From positions 186,001 to 250,000 of the forward strand of contig DAOTTU010000044.1 of NCBI GenBank assembly GCA_034437655.1: DNA of 64,000 nucleotides, in the 5' to 3' direction. Position 1 is the first letter of the stretch; every line of letters begins with the position of its first letter. The stretch is from J027 sp034437655. GTDB taxonomy: Bacteria; Chloroflexota; Anaerolineae; Aggregatilineales; J027. This document shows, one piece after another, positions 47,853-55,734 of the stretch. The notes under the pieces were generated by a model. It saw only the letters and a list, made by a program, of their open reading frames with translations. It was not told where the DNA came from and ran no database searches. The translations under genes and the position numbers were made by a program.

Positions 47853-47907
47853 AATTGTGAATTGTGGACCAGGTTATTTTTAACGACCTGGGCCGCCTCC
47901 TTCCTGC

Positions 47908-48843
47908 TTACCAGGATGTTTCAATTGGCGTATCGTCTTCACCACCACCGTCACCACGCCGGCGGTCTTCAGCGGCGCGCTCGGTAATTTCACGAATATC
48001 AGCGAACTGGTGTGTGGCGTTAGAAACAGCCCCAACTTCAAGGGTCATCAGTGGCACTTCACGGTCATCGCGCAGCATATGCCCACGTTCCCGGTCAATG
48101 AATGAATAGTGCTGTTGTACCTCTTCGTTGAAGCGCTCAATGAGCTTGTCTTTGAAAATATCGCTTTTTTCAGTGTAGGTAATCACAACGAAGTTGTTGC
48201 TACCCGGGTGTCCGAGGAAGTCATTGGGCGTACCATGCTGGTCTACGATTTCGCCCATAATCAATGACGTAAAGCGTTGCACTTCTGTGCCTGCCACAAA
48301 GCCATAAACTTCTTTGAAATCCTCAAAGTTTTCGATCTTAGCATCAAGGTATGTCCAGGTGCCATCGGCCCGCATCAATTCACGCAGCCGTTCTTCAATG
48401 ATGGCGCTGCTGGGCAAACCACTGTTTGGATCGGTGTAGTTTTCACGGTCAGCGCGTTCAATCTGGTTTTTGACGCGCAACTTGACTTCCTCGATATCGA
48501 AGGGCTTGGTGATGTAGTCGTCTGCACCCAATTCAAGCCCAATAATCTTGTCTGACCGCTCGTCCTTCTGGGTTAAAAACATGATCGGAATATGGCTGGT
48601 GCGCGTTGTCTGGCGCAATTCGCGGCAGACATCATAGCCATTCATGTCTGGCAGCATAATATCGAGTACGATCAATTGCGGCAATTGTTTACGTGTCATT
48701 TCCAACGCATCGCCACCACGTGCTGCTACCTGGACATCATAGCCCTGCCCCGTGAAATAAATGCGAAGCATATTGGAGATGTCAAAATCATCTTCTACAA
48801 CAAGAATACGACCCTTGCTCATCAATCTGTCAGCGCGATGCAT
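47908..48843 (-). CDS. Response regulator with REC and degenerate GGDEF domain
   Basis: 311 residues. REC (9-125) is complete, with VVEDDFDIS, the phosphoacceptor in VLDIMLPDMNG near 62 and YITKPFDIE near 112. The C-terminal domain has the diguanylate-cyclase layout (DPNSGLPSSAIIEERL where DxLTGLxNR is usual), but the active-site loop reads GHPGSNNFVVI instead of GGDEF, so it should not make c-di-GMP; it may bind a nucleotide or partner. The start is uncertain: AAAGGAGG lies 19 bases before this ATG, and ATG 48819 is possible. It is the first gene of the giant-kinase operon. Confidence 0.88.
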   Translation of the reverse strand: MHRADRLMSKGRILVVEDDFDISNMLRIYFTGQGYDVQVAARGGDALEMTRKQLPQLIVLDIMLPDMNGYDVCRELRQTTRTSHIPIMFLTQKDERSDKIIGLELGADDYITKPFDIEEVKLRVKNQIERADRENYTDPNSGLPSSAIIEERLRELMRADGTWTYLDAKIENFEDFKEVYGFVAGTEVQRFTSLIMGEIVDQHGTPNDFLGHPGSNNFVVITYTEKSDIFKDKLIERFNEEVQQHYSFIDRERGHMLRDDREVPLMTLEVGAVSNATHQFADIREITERAAEDRRRGDGGGEDDTPIETSW

Positions 48844-48994
48844 TCACCAGCAAGCGCGCCGGCCTCCTTTCTAAGGTTTGCGGTCGAATATCTTCTCAGT
48901 CGAACAGCGTTACAACCCTATTCGAATCGTATGCTATGCCATTTGTGAGGGATCAGACCTAAGCTGATAACCAAACGCTCTTCAGCATTGCATC

Positions 48995-49000
48995 AGTATA
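48995..49000 (-). promoter_or_regulatory. Possible -10 box (TATACT) of the giant-kinase operon
   Basis: The minus strand reads GTTATACTGATG about 150 bases upstream of the first ATG. The -35 region is poor. The interval 48844-49082 holds no gene. Confidence 0.3.
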
Positions 49001-49082
49001 ACATAGACTGCCTGATTGCAGATAATAGCGATGGGTGAATTACACTTCTGCAAACACAAGTTTAACAGAAATACAATGCCTC

Positions 49083-50195
49083 TCAAATGTTGGTAGAAGG
49101 TTGCCAGAAGCGGCGATTTTCAGCAGCCTTCGCTTTGACTCGTGCAATGTGTTCATCGCTAACTGCGTGTTCAAAGGTACGGAAGCCGCTCAGCCTGAAA
49201 CCGTGGCGTGTCGCAATTTCACCAATTTCTAAGACACGTTCAAGCTCAATATGCTTGCCAATGGTATAGTCTTCGTAACGCCCTTCAAGTGACAGCGCCA
49301 TTGTTTCAGCCATGCAGGCAAAAGACTTACCCGGCGGAAAACCAAAATCAAAGCCGAAATCTACATTTGCACCTGGCACTTCAACCATTCCTCCCTCAAT
49401 AACCAGTACATCGTCGCGGGTTTCGTAAACTCGGCGGCTTACGTCACGCGGACGCGCGACATCGCATACAACTGCCCCGGGCTTGATATGCTCAGGAGCA
49501 ATGACCGTATGCACGGCGCTCGTTACGGTCAGAATCAAGTCGGCGTCGTAGATGCTGTTCATGTCAGTACTACTGCGAACCGCTGCGCGTCGGCCCTGGC
49601 ACCGTTCAGCAACAGCAGCAAGGGCGTTCTGCCGACGACCGACAAGGATTAGCTCAGCCGCGTTGATTGAAAGCATCTCAGCACATGTACTACCAATGGA
49701 CCCTGTTGCGCCCACCACAGCGACTTTTGCCTCTGCCAGTGGAATTTCCATCACGCGCCCCGCTTCGCGAATGGCTTCAACAGCAATATACACGGTGTAG
49801 CTGTCTCCTGTCGTAACAGGTACGTCCAACCGTTCGGCAATCGTCACCCCGGCGTCGCCTACAACTGAGCAATATGCCCCCAATCCAACAATCTTCGCAC
49901 CGTGTTTCGCCAGCCGATTACCACAATCGACGAGCTTGTTATACACACGCTCTACAGGCAGTGACAGCATGACGGGTGGGGTGTAGGGACAGGCCACAAA
50001 CCAGCCGTGTGTCTCTGTTGCGGTAGATTGTGAGACAACGCCATGAATCTCGCTGATGTCTACGGGCGGGAAAAAGCGACAAAGGAAATTGATCTGTTTT
50101 TCGTTGAAAAGCCGACCCGCAATTGGCAATTTGCGCTGTACGTCTCTTTTAATGTCGATAGGGTGAAATATAAAGCCAAAGCTATGCTCAGTCAT
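49083..50195 (-). CDS. Acyl-ACP reductase (AAR)-like Rossmann-fold protein
   Basis: 370 residues. The whole protein follows the cyanobacterial long-chain acyl-ACP reductase: FGFIFHPID at the N-terminus, LGAYCSVVGDAG near 105, VTTGDSYTVYIAVEAI near 128, the NADPH-binding AVVGATGSIGSTCAEML near 162-178, VIEGGMVEVPG near 268, and FACMAETMALSLEG near 292-305. Cys294 sits where that enzyme has its catalytic acyl-thioester cysteine. Cyanobacterial AAR reduces acyl-ACP to fatty aldehyde. Non-cyanobacterial members of the family are less studied, so the substrate is inferred. It follows the beta-helix gene by six bases. Confidence 0.8.
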   Translation of the reverse strand: MTEHSFGFIFHPIDIKRDVQRKLPIAGRLFNEKQINFLCRFFPPVDISEIHGVVSQSTATETHGWFVACPYTPPVMLSLPVERVYNKLVDCGNRLAKHGAKIVGLGAYCSVVGDAGVTIAERLDVPVTTGDSYTVYIAVEAIREAGRVMEIPLAEAKVAVVGATGSIGSTCAEMLSINAAELILVGRRQNALAAVAERCQGRRAAVRSSTDMNSIYDADLILTVTSAVHTVIAPEHIKPGAVVCDVARPRDVSRRVYETRDDVLVIEGGMVEVPGANVDFGFDFGFPPGKSFACMAETMALSLEGRYEDYTIGKHIELERVLEIGEIATRHGFRLSGFRTFEHAVSDEHIARVKAKAAENRRFWQPSTNI

Positions 50196-50201
50196 TGGAG
50201 C

Positions 50202-51650
50202 TTAGGTCCATTCTTCAAGAAGTTCACTTTCGTCAAACGACTCGCGGCGTTCATACAGGCGGCGGTGTAGCGTCGCAATGCGTGGTGGGAAGACATGATG
50301 ATCGCTTTGCTCAAAGGTGATATTCTTGCGAACCACGCGCCGTTCTGGAGACGCAGCCAGGATCACGTCAGATTCGATGGTGCGTGCCGGATGGATTATC
50401 ATACCAGCACCAATACGGCAATTGTGCCCAACGCAACCACCAAGCACAGGTTGATTGACCTCTTCCAGTTCGTCAGCGTGATTCAGCGCCTTGATTGGAG
50501 CTGGCAGCAAGTTGAAGTCGGTAAAGGTCGTACCCGCACCGAGGAAACTGTTACGCCCGATAACGCACATTTGCAAACACGTGTTCTGCGCGACAATGGT
50601 GTTTTCCATCAATAATGTCATAAATAGTGCGGCGCGAAATGGCAAAAAGCAGTTATGCCCCACAACACTCAACATCAACTGGCAGCCTGTCGCAACCGTC
50701 ACATTGTCACCAATCACGCAATTATCAATGACGACACCGGGGCCAATATCGCAGTTATCGCCAATAACGGCCGGCCCGGTGATAATCGCTGAAGGGTGAA
50801 TGGAGGTGTTCTTCCCAATTTTGACGGCTTCAGAGTTCGACGTCACCTGTCGTTGTTCGATGATAGAACGGAACAAAAGCCCCAATGCATACAGGTTATG
50901 GCGACCGATACGTTCCTCAAAACGACTCCCCAGCGAAAACACGCCCAGCGGCACCGCTGCGTTAAATAAATGTACCCAGCTTTCAATCACGATACAGGAA
51001 CGCTCAGAAAGGTAGTGGGTAAGGTCCTGGTCACGACGGAAACTGGCCTGGTTATTACGCTGACGCCCGCTGCGACGGCTACGGCGGTCGTCAAGATTGC
51101 TGTCCAATTTTAGATTGGTCATGGTGTCGGGGATGTTGTAGTACCCTTTTTCGACAGCATCCGAAGGGATAGCGACGGGTAACCAGGTGTCGGGGTCAGC
51201 CCAACCTTTTGGGAAATAGTACATGTCGAGTAGATGATAGTCCGGGCCTGAAACCGGGTAGATCCGCTTGAGGCTACTCAAGGGTAGTGTGTACTTGGCC
51301 CAGGCCGGGTCATTGGCGGGGAGAACTGCCTGGCAAGGTCGTCCGGTGCTGCGTGCGGCCCGCAAAAAGTATTGCAGGAATGGTTCATCAAAATATGTAT
51401 TGTCCTTGTAGACAAAAATGGCATCGTCAGCACGAACCCCCTGGCGTTCGACGGCCAGTGCATTTGGAAGATCATGAATATCAGTGAGGTCTTCCTCAAC
51501 GGGGCATGGTTCAAGGCAACGAGACGTAACTTCTTTCTGATGAAGTTGCAAGGTGGTTGGTAACCCACCCGCGCCGATAACAGTCAGGTGTTTGGCTGGT
51601 TCATTGAAAGGTGAAAGAGGTTTTGTGTCTGAAATAATGAAGGTACGCAT
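50202..51650 (-). CDS. Left-handed beta-helix (hexapeptide) protein, nucleotidyl-/acyltransferase-like
   Basis: 482 residues. The N-terminal 270 have no clear nucleotidyltransferase signature, although IFVYKDNTYFDEPFLQYFLR and the size suggest a decayed or divergent sugar-nucleotidyltransferase-like fold; an Arg/Gln/Asn-rich patch sits near 200. Residues about 285-430 are hexapeptide repeats ([LIV]-G-x4 units such as GPAVIGDNCDIGPGVVIDNC and VIGDNVTVATGCQ) that form a trimeric left-handed beta-helix, interrupted by hydrophobic insertions. It is first of a two-gene operon with the AAR-like gene. Acyl-ACP is used by several beta-helix acyltransferases, which makes a shared acyl substrate plausible but unproved. 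Confidence 0.75.
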   Translation of the reverse strand: MRTFIISDTKPLSPFNEPAKHLTVIGAGGLPTTLQLHQKEVTSRCLEPCPVEEDLTDIHDLPNALAVERQGVRADDAIFVYKDNTYFDEPFLQYFLRAARSTGRPCQAVLPANDPAWAKYTLPLSSLKRIYPVSGPDYHLLDMYYFPKGWADPDTWLPVAIPSDAVEKGYYNIPDTMTNLKLDSNLDDRRSRRSGRQRNNQASFRRDQDLTHYLSERSCIVIESWVHLFNAAVPLGVFSLGSRFEERIGRHNLYALGLLFRSIIEQRQVTSNSEAVKIGKNTSIHPSAIITGPAVIGDNCDIGPGVVIDNCVIGDNVTVATGCQLMLSVVGHNCFLPFRAALFMTLLMENTIVAQNTCLQMCVIGRNSFLGAGTTFTDFNLLPAPIKALNHADELEEVNQPVLGGCVGHNCRIGAGMIIHPARTIESDVILAASPERRVVRKNITFEQSDHHVFPPRIATLHRRLYERRESFDESELLEEWT

Positions 51651-51830
51651 AGGTGCAGAGCCTTAATCGATTCTATAGATGATGGTGCGGCATTGGGTGC
51701 GTATTTCTCCGCAATTGTAGCAGGACTTCCTCCTTATAGAATAGCACTATCAATCCCCTTCGAGCCATGTTAAAATGCAAAAAGTCGCTGTGTATTTCCA
51801 TTGTCGAGGTGTCAAAAAGATATAGAGTAC

Positions 51831-52808
51831 GTGACTGACGTTCGCACCTTTTCCCCTACACCCATGGATCTGGCCCTTATCACACGCCTGGCTTCAGATC
51901 AATTATTGATGGATACCACGACCGCACTGACCAAAGGCTTTAATCCACTCGAAGCGGCACTGCTGACGGTCGTGCCTTTAGCTGACCTTGGGCTCCCAAC
52001 ACTGATTCTACGCGAACAAGAACATGGCTATCTGGTACAGATGCGCCACCGTTCTGGTGAAACGCATGCACACCTGGCTGTGCTTGCACCTGCTCCTGTG
52101 ATAGGAATCGTGGACACGCCCTGGGTACAACTGGTTGAAGCCGCTGTTCGCACTGCTGTGCAACGTGGGGCAACCAGCATGATTGCTGAAATACCAGAAA
52201 CCGCGACAGCAGCGATTGATGTGGTACGGCAAGTTGGGTTTGTTGTTTATACTCGCCAGACCATTTTTTGCCGTGAAGCAGCACGCATTGATGAGCAGTC
52301 TGCGTTACGGCGTATCATTGTGCGACCGGCGCAACCAAGAGACAAGGTTCATTCGCAGTTGCTGTATACGCGCCTGGTGCCAGGTATGATTCAGCAGGCC
52401 TACCCACCAACACGTCATCCGCAGCGCTCTGTGTTGAATGCTGTGGCGGTGTATTCCAGAGACGAGGCCCGCTTGCTGGGCTATTTAAGCGTAGACGAGG
52501 GACGCAGCGGCCTGCTGGTGACGCCATTGTTACACCCGGATGTCTATGACGAAGCTGCTGCTATCATTCATGCCGCCCTTCAGTTCTGGCCAAAAGCTGA
52601 GCGCTTACCCTTGTACTTTCGGGTAGCCTCTTACCAGGAATGGCTGGCAACACCGCTTCAAGACGCCGGCTTTCAAATGGTTGACCGTCAGGTATTGTTC
52701 GTCAAACATATGGCGGTTCGTGTCAAGGCTCCTTTTGAGTCGGTGCTAAGCCGTGTAGATAAAAGCATGGGCAAGCTCGTGGGTAACTGGGATATCAAAA
52801 TTCGTTAA
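51831..52808 (+). CDS. GNAT-like N-acetyltransferase fold protein
   Basis: 325 residues from GTG 51831; TTG 51801 and ATG 51864 are alternatives, and no start has a strong ribosome binding site. Two halves each resemble a GNAT domain. The first ends in AAIDVVRQVGFVVYTRQTIF near 130-150, the second in ATPLQDAGFQMVDRQVLFVK near 280. This is the typical GNAT C-terminal G-F-x4-Y/R-x-x-x pattern. The acetyl-CoA loop (Q/R-x-x-G-x-G/A) is not obvious, so activity is uncertain. It is 21 bases before the Ycf45-like ATPase gene and likely co-transcribed. Confidence 0.65.
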   Translation: MTDVRTFSPTPMDLALITRLASDQLLMDTTTALTKGFNPLEAALLTVVPLADLGLPTLILREQEHGYLVQMRHRSGETHAHLAVLAPAPVIGIVDTPWVQLVEAAVRTAVQRGATSMIAEIPETATAAIDVVRQVGFVVYTRQTIFCREAARIDEQSALRRIIVRPAQPRDKVHSQLLYTRLVPGMIQQAYPPTRHPQRSVLNAVAVYSRDEARLLGYLSVDEGRSGLLVTPLLHPDVYDEAAAIIHAALQFWPKAERLPLYFRVASYQEWLATPLQDAGFQMVDRQVLFVKHMAVRVKAPFESVLSRVDKSMGKLVGNWDIKIR

Positions 52809-52829
52809 ACACAATACAGGTGATCGTGG

Positions 52830-54542
52830 ATGCAATACCGAATAACTGACGACATTGAAAAGATGATGGCGATTTTGCCACCGTATATCGCGGATGCACT
52901 TGCTGAGATAGGTAAGCCCGACGAATTGGTGGAAATTGTCATTGATCTTGGTCGGTTTCCGACGGCACGCTATGTGAATGACAACGTTGTCCTCAGTGAC
53001 ATTGAAGTCTCGCGCGACGAAATTGACTATATTACATCTCATCTTGGGGGTTTTGATGCCGACAACCGTGGTGGCATTGAGCGTACTCTGCACCGTATCA
53101 GTGCGATCAAAAACCGTACTGGCGAAGTTGTCGGATTGACGTGTCGCGTGGGGCGTGCTGTCTTTGGAACCATAGACATTATTGAAGACATCATCCGTAA
53201 CGGCAAAAGTGTCTTGATTCTGGGTGCGCCGGGTGTTGGAAAAACAACTATCCTGCGTGAATCGGCGCGTGTTTTGGCCGAGTCCCTGCGTGTTGTGATT
53301 GTAGACACGTCGAACGAAATCGGCGGTGATGGCGATATCCCGCACCCGGCGATTGGGCTGGCCCGTCGTATGCAAGTGGCCTCCCCAACCCTACAGCACG
53401 AAGTGATGATTGAGGCTGTAGAAAACCATAATCCGCAAGTCATTGTTATTGACGAAATCGGCCGTGAGCTAGAAGCGCAAGCCGCACGTACCATTGCCGA
53501 ACGTGGCGTTCAGTTGATTGGCACGGCACACGGTAATTCGCTCGAAAATCTGCTGCGTAACCCAACGCTCTCTGACCTTGTGGGTGGGATTCAGGCCGTT
53601 ACACTTTCGGACGAAGAAGCGCGTCGGCGGCGCACACAGAAGACCGTGTTAGAACGTCGTTCACCCCCGACCTTCGATGTGCTTATTGAAATGCAGGGCC
53701 GTGCCCGGTTGGTGATCCACCACGACATTGCCTCGGCGGTTGACCATCAGTTGCGCTTCCAACCGCTACCCGCTGAAATGCGCTGGCGTGATGAGGAAAG
53801 CGGTGTTCAGACCCAAACCGTGATCCCAGTATTGGATGAACCAGACCCACGCAACCAGCTTGGGGCACGAGTCAGTGAAATTAGCTACCGGCCCGCTGGT
53901 GGGACACGTCGCATTGAGGGGCAGAATGAACGTAGTGATGTAGCATACACAACCGCACCTGCGACGCCAACGCCACAATACACTGACCGTGAACACGCAC
54001 GCGGTAACGGCAATCCACCTGCGGTTGAGCCAGAACGCTTGCAGCCAGCACCAACAGTCGTACATGTTTACGCCTATGGCATGGGGCATAACCGCATTCT
54101 AGAAGCAGCCAAACGGCTTGGAGTCCCTATCGAGATGGTGGACGATATGCGTAGTGCAGATGTGCTTGTTACGATCAAAAACTACTATCGTCGCCGCCCG
54201 AAGCTGATTTTGGACGCTGAGCGGCGTGGTATTCCGATCCATGTCTTGCGGGCGAATACAGACTCGCAGGTAGAGAGCTTTTTACACGACATTTTCCAGG
54301 TCGAGCTGGACAGCCACGACGGCATCACTTACAGCGATGATCCTATTCATCTGGCAATGGATGAAGTTCGCAATGCCATAGAAAAGGTGCGCGGGGGCGT
54401 GCCCTCGGTGGATTTAAGCCCTCAAGTAGCACACATTCGCCGCCAACAGCATGAACTGGTCCGCTCTCAGAACCTTGCGTCGCACAGCTATGGACGTGAA
54501 CCCAAGCGTTACGTGCGGGTTTTCCGTGATGAAATCAACTGA
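52830..54542 (+). CDS. Ycf45/SpoIIIAA-like ATPase with C-terminal R3H domain
   Basis: 570 residues. An N-terminal helical part is followed by a secretion-ATPase-like P-loop core: GAPGVGKTT with Lys138 at 132-140, VVIVDTSNEIGGDGDIPHPA near 160-180, Walker B PQVIVIDEIGRELEA near 205-220 and GTAHGNSLENLL near 230. After a low-complexity linker (about 345-405) come a module with HNRILEAAKRLG near 415 and a R3H-like nucleic-acid-binding end. Homologues occur in cyanobacteria and plastids (Ycf45) and resemble sporulation ATPase SpoIIIAA. The role outside sporulation is unknown. Its stop overlaps the next gene by 14 bases. Confidence 0.9.
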   Translation: MQYRITDDIEKMMAILPPYIADALAEIGKPDELVEIVIDLGRFPTARYVNDNVVLSDIEVSRDEIDYITSHLGGFDADNRGGIERTLHRISAIKNRTGEVVGLTCRVGRAVFGTIDIIEDIIRNGKSVLILGAPGVGKTTILRESARVLAESLRVVIVDTSNEIGGDGDIPHPAIGLARRMQVASPTLQHEVMIEAVENHNPQVIVIDEIGRELEAQAARTIAERGVQLIGTAHGNSLENLLRNPTLSDLVGGIQAVTLSDEEARRRRTQKTVLERRSPPTFDVLIEMQGRARLVIHHDIASAVDHQLRFQPLPAEMRWRDEESGVQTQTVIPVLDEPDPRNQLGARVSEISYRPAGGTRRIEGQNERSDVAYTTAPATPTPQYTDREHARGNGNPPAVEPERLQPAPTVVHVYAYGMGHNRILEAAKRLGVPIEMVDDMRSADVLVTIKNYYRRRPKLILDAERRGIPIHVLRANTDSQVESFLHDIFQVELDSHDGITYSDDPIHLAMDEVRNAIEKVRGGVPSVDLSPQVAHIRRQQHELVRSQNLASHSYGREPKRYVRVFRDEIN

Positions 54543-55086
54543 GACTCAACGACTTTCTTCCGGTTCGTCAGCAATGGGCGGTTGCTTGCACCGTCGATTC
54601 TGGGTCCGGCGTATCGCCCCGGCAATATTGTTACTGGGAGCGATAGTGGTGGTTGTGCTTTATTTTCTGGGCACTGGCGCTGACAACCTGGATGCTGATG
54701 TTCAAGAGGTCGAAGTCGTACAGGTTGGCGATCCGTTTAATCTGGATGTGCTACTAGAAAACCCGACGCGCAGTGAGCAAACGATCGTCAGCTTTGCCCT
54801 CGAAACTGAGTTGTTAGCAACGGGGCTACGGGTTCAGTCGTCAATTCCAAATTTCCGCACCACCCGTGAAAACGCAGACTGGACAGAGTTTGTCTTTTCG
54901 CTTGGGCGGCGTGCGCTGATTGCGCCGGGCAGCGATGGGCTTGTGCGGGTGACATTCGTTGCGACTCAACCGGGGAACTTTAGCGGGGAACTGGTCGTCT
55001 GGTTTAACAATCAGTTACGGGCACAGTATATCCCATTCGAGTTCCAGGTAGACCCTGCTTCTGGGCCAGCATGGCTAGGAGGGTAA
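54529..55086 (+). CDS. Membrane-anchored protein with Ig-like extracytoplasmic domain
   Basis: 185 residues from ATG 54529, which overlaps the stop of the previous gene. One helix (about 30-50) is followed by about 130 residues with beta-sandwich character (VQVGDPFNLDVLLENPTRSE, GLVRVTFVATQPGNFSGELV), resembling DUF11-like or bacterial Ig-like conserved domains. No cysteines or catalytic motif. It sits four bases before tmk. Confidence 0.65.
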   Translation: MKSTETQRLSSGSSAMGGCLHRRFWVRRIAPAILLLGAIVVVVLYFLGTGADNLDADVQEVEVVQVGDPFNLDVLLENPTRSEQTIVSFALETELLATGLRVQSSIPNFRTTRENADWTEFVFSLGRRALIAPGSDGLVRVTFVATQPGNFSGELVVWFNNQLRAQYIPFEFQVDPASGPAWLGG

Positions 55087-55090
55087 CATT

Positions 55091-55732
55091 CTGTTTATCA
55101 GTTTCGAAGGTATGGATGGCAGCGGCAAAACCTCTCAGGTACAAGCAGTTACAGCCAGGCTAAAGGCACATGGCTATGAGGTTTTGACAACCCGTGAACC
55201 GGGGGGCACGCGCATCGGGGACAAAATTCGCGAGGTATTGCACGACCTTGCGCACACCGAAATGCACACGCACACTGAACTTTTGCTTTATGTAGCGTCA
55301 CGCGCACAGTTGGTTCACGAAGTTATTCGGCCGCGTCTTGCGCAGGGCGCAGTCGTTATTTCTGATCGTTTTGCTGATTCAACGTTAGCGTATCAAGGCT
55401 ATGGGCACGGGCTATCGCTTGCCACTCTGCACAACATCATCAATTTTGCGACCGCTGGACTACAGCCAGACCTCAGCTTTTTCCTTGACATTACGCCGGA
55501 AGAAGGCATAAAAAGACGCCAGGCTGCTGCTGCTCAGGGGGATGAGTTCAATCGACTTGATGCGCAAAGTATGGCTTTTCATCGCCGTGTGTATGCGGGG
55601 TATCAAACGTTGATCGCAGCCGAGCAGGGGCGCTGGGTTGTCGTTGACGCACGCCAGTCACAAGCACGTGTTACACAGCAAATACTGGACACGCTTGCCC
55701 AGCATTTACCACTGCTCAACAACAGCCACTAA
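55091..55732 (+). CDS. tmk: Thymidylate kinase, apparently initiated at CTG
   Basis: 213 residues. The P-loop is GMDGSGKT at 7-14, TREPGGTRIGDKIRE near 38-52 is the DTMP-binding region, and SDRFADSTLAYQGYG near 93-107 is the conserved DR-x motif. The enzyme phosphorylates dTMP to dTDP. The conserved beginning FISFEG lies before the first ATG (55112), so translation must start upstream. CTG at 55091 is seven bases after AGGAGGG (55077-55083) and gives a normal N-terminus; ATT at 55088 is the only other option. It is convergent with dnaA, two bases apart. Confidence 0.95.
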   Translation: MFISFEGMDGSGKTSQVQAVTARLKAHGYEVLTTREPGGTRIGDKIREVLHDLAHTEMHTHTELLLYVASRAQLVHEVIRPRLAQGAVVISDRFADSTLAYQGYGHGLSLATLHNIINFATAGLQPDLSFFLDITPEEGIKRRQAAAAQGDEFNRLDAQSMAFHRRVYAGYQTLIAAEQGRWVVVDARQSQARVTQQILDTLAQHLPLLNNSH

Positions 55733-55734
55733 CG

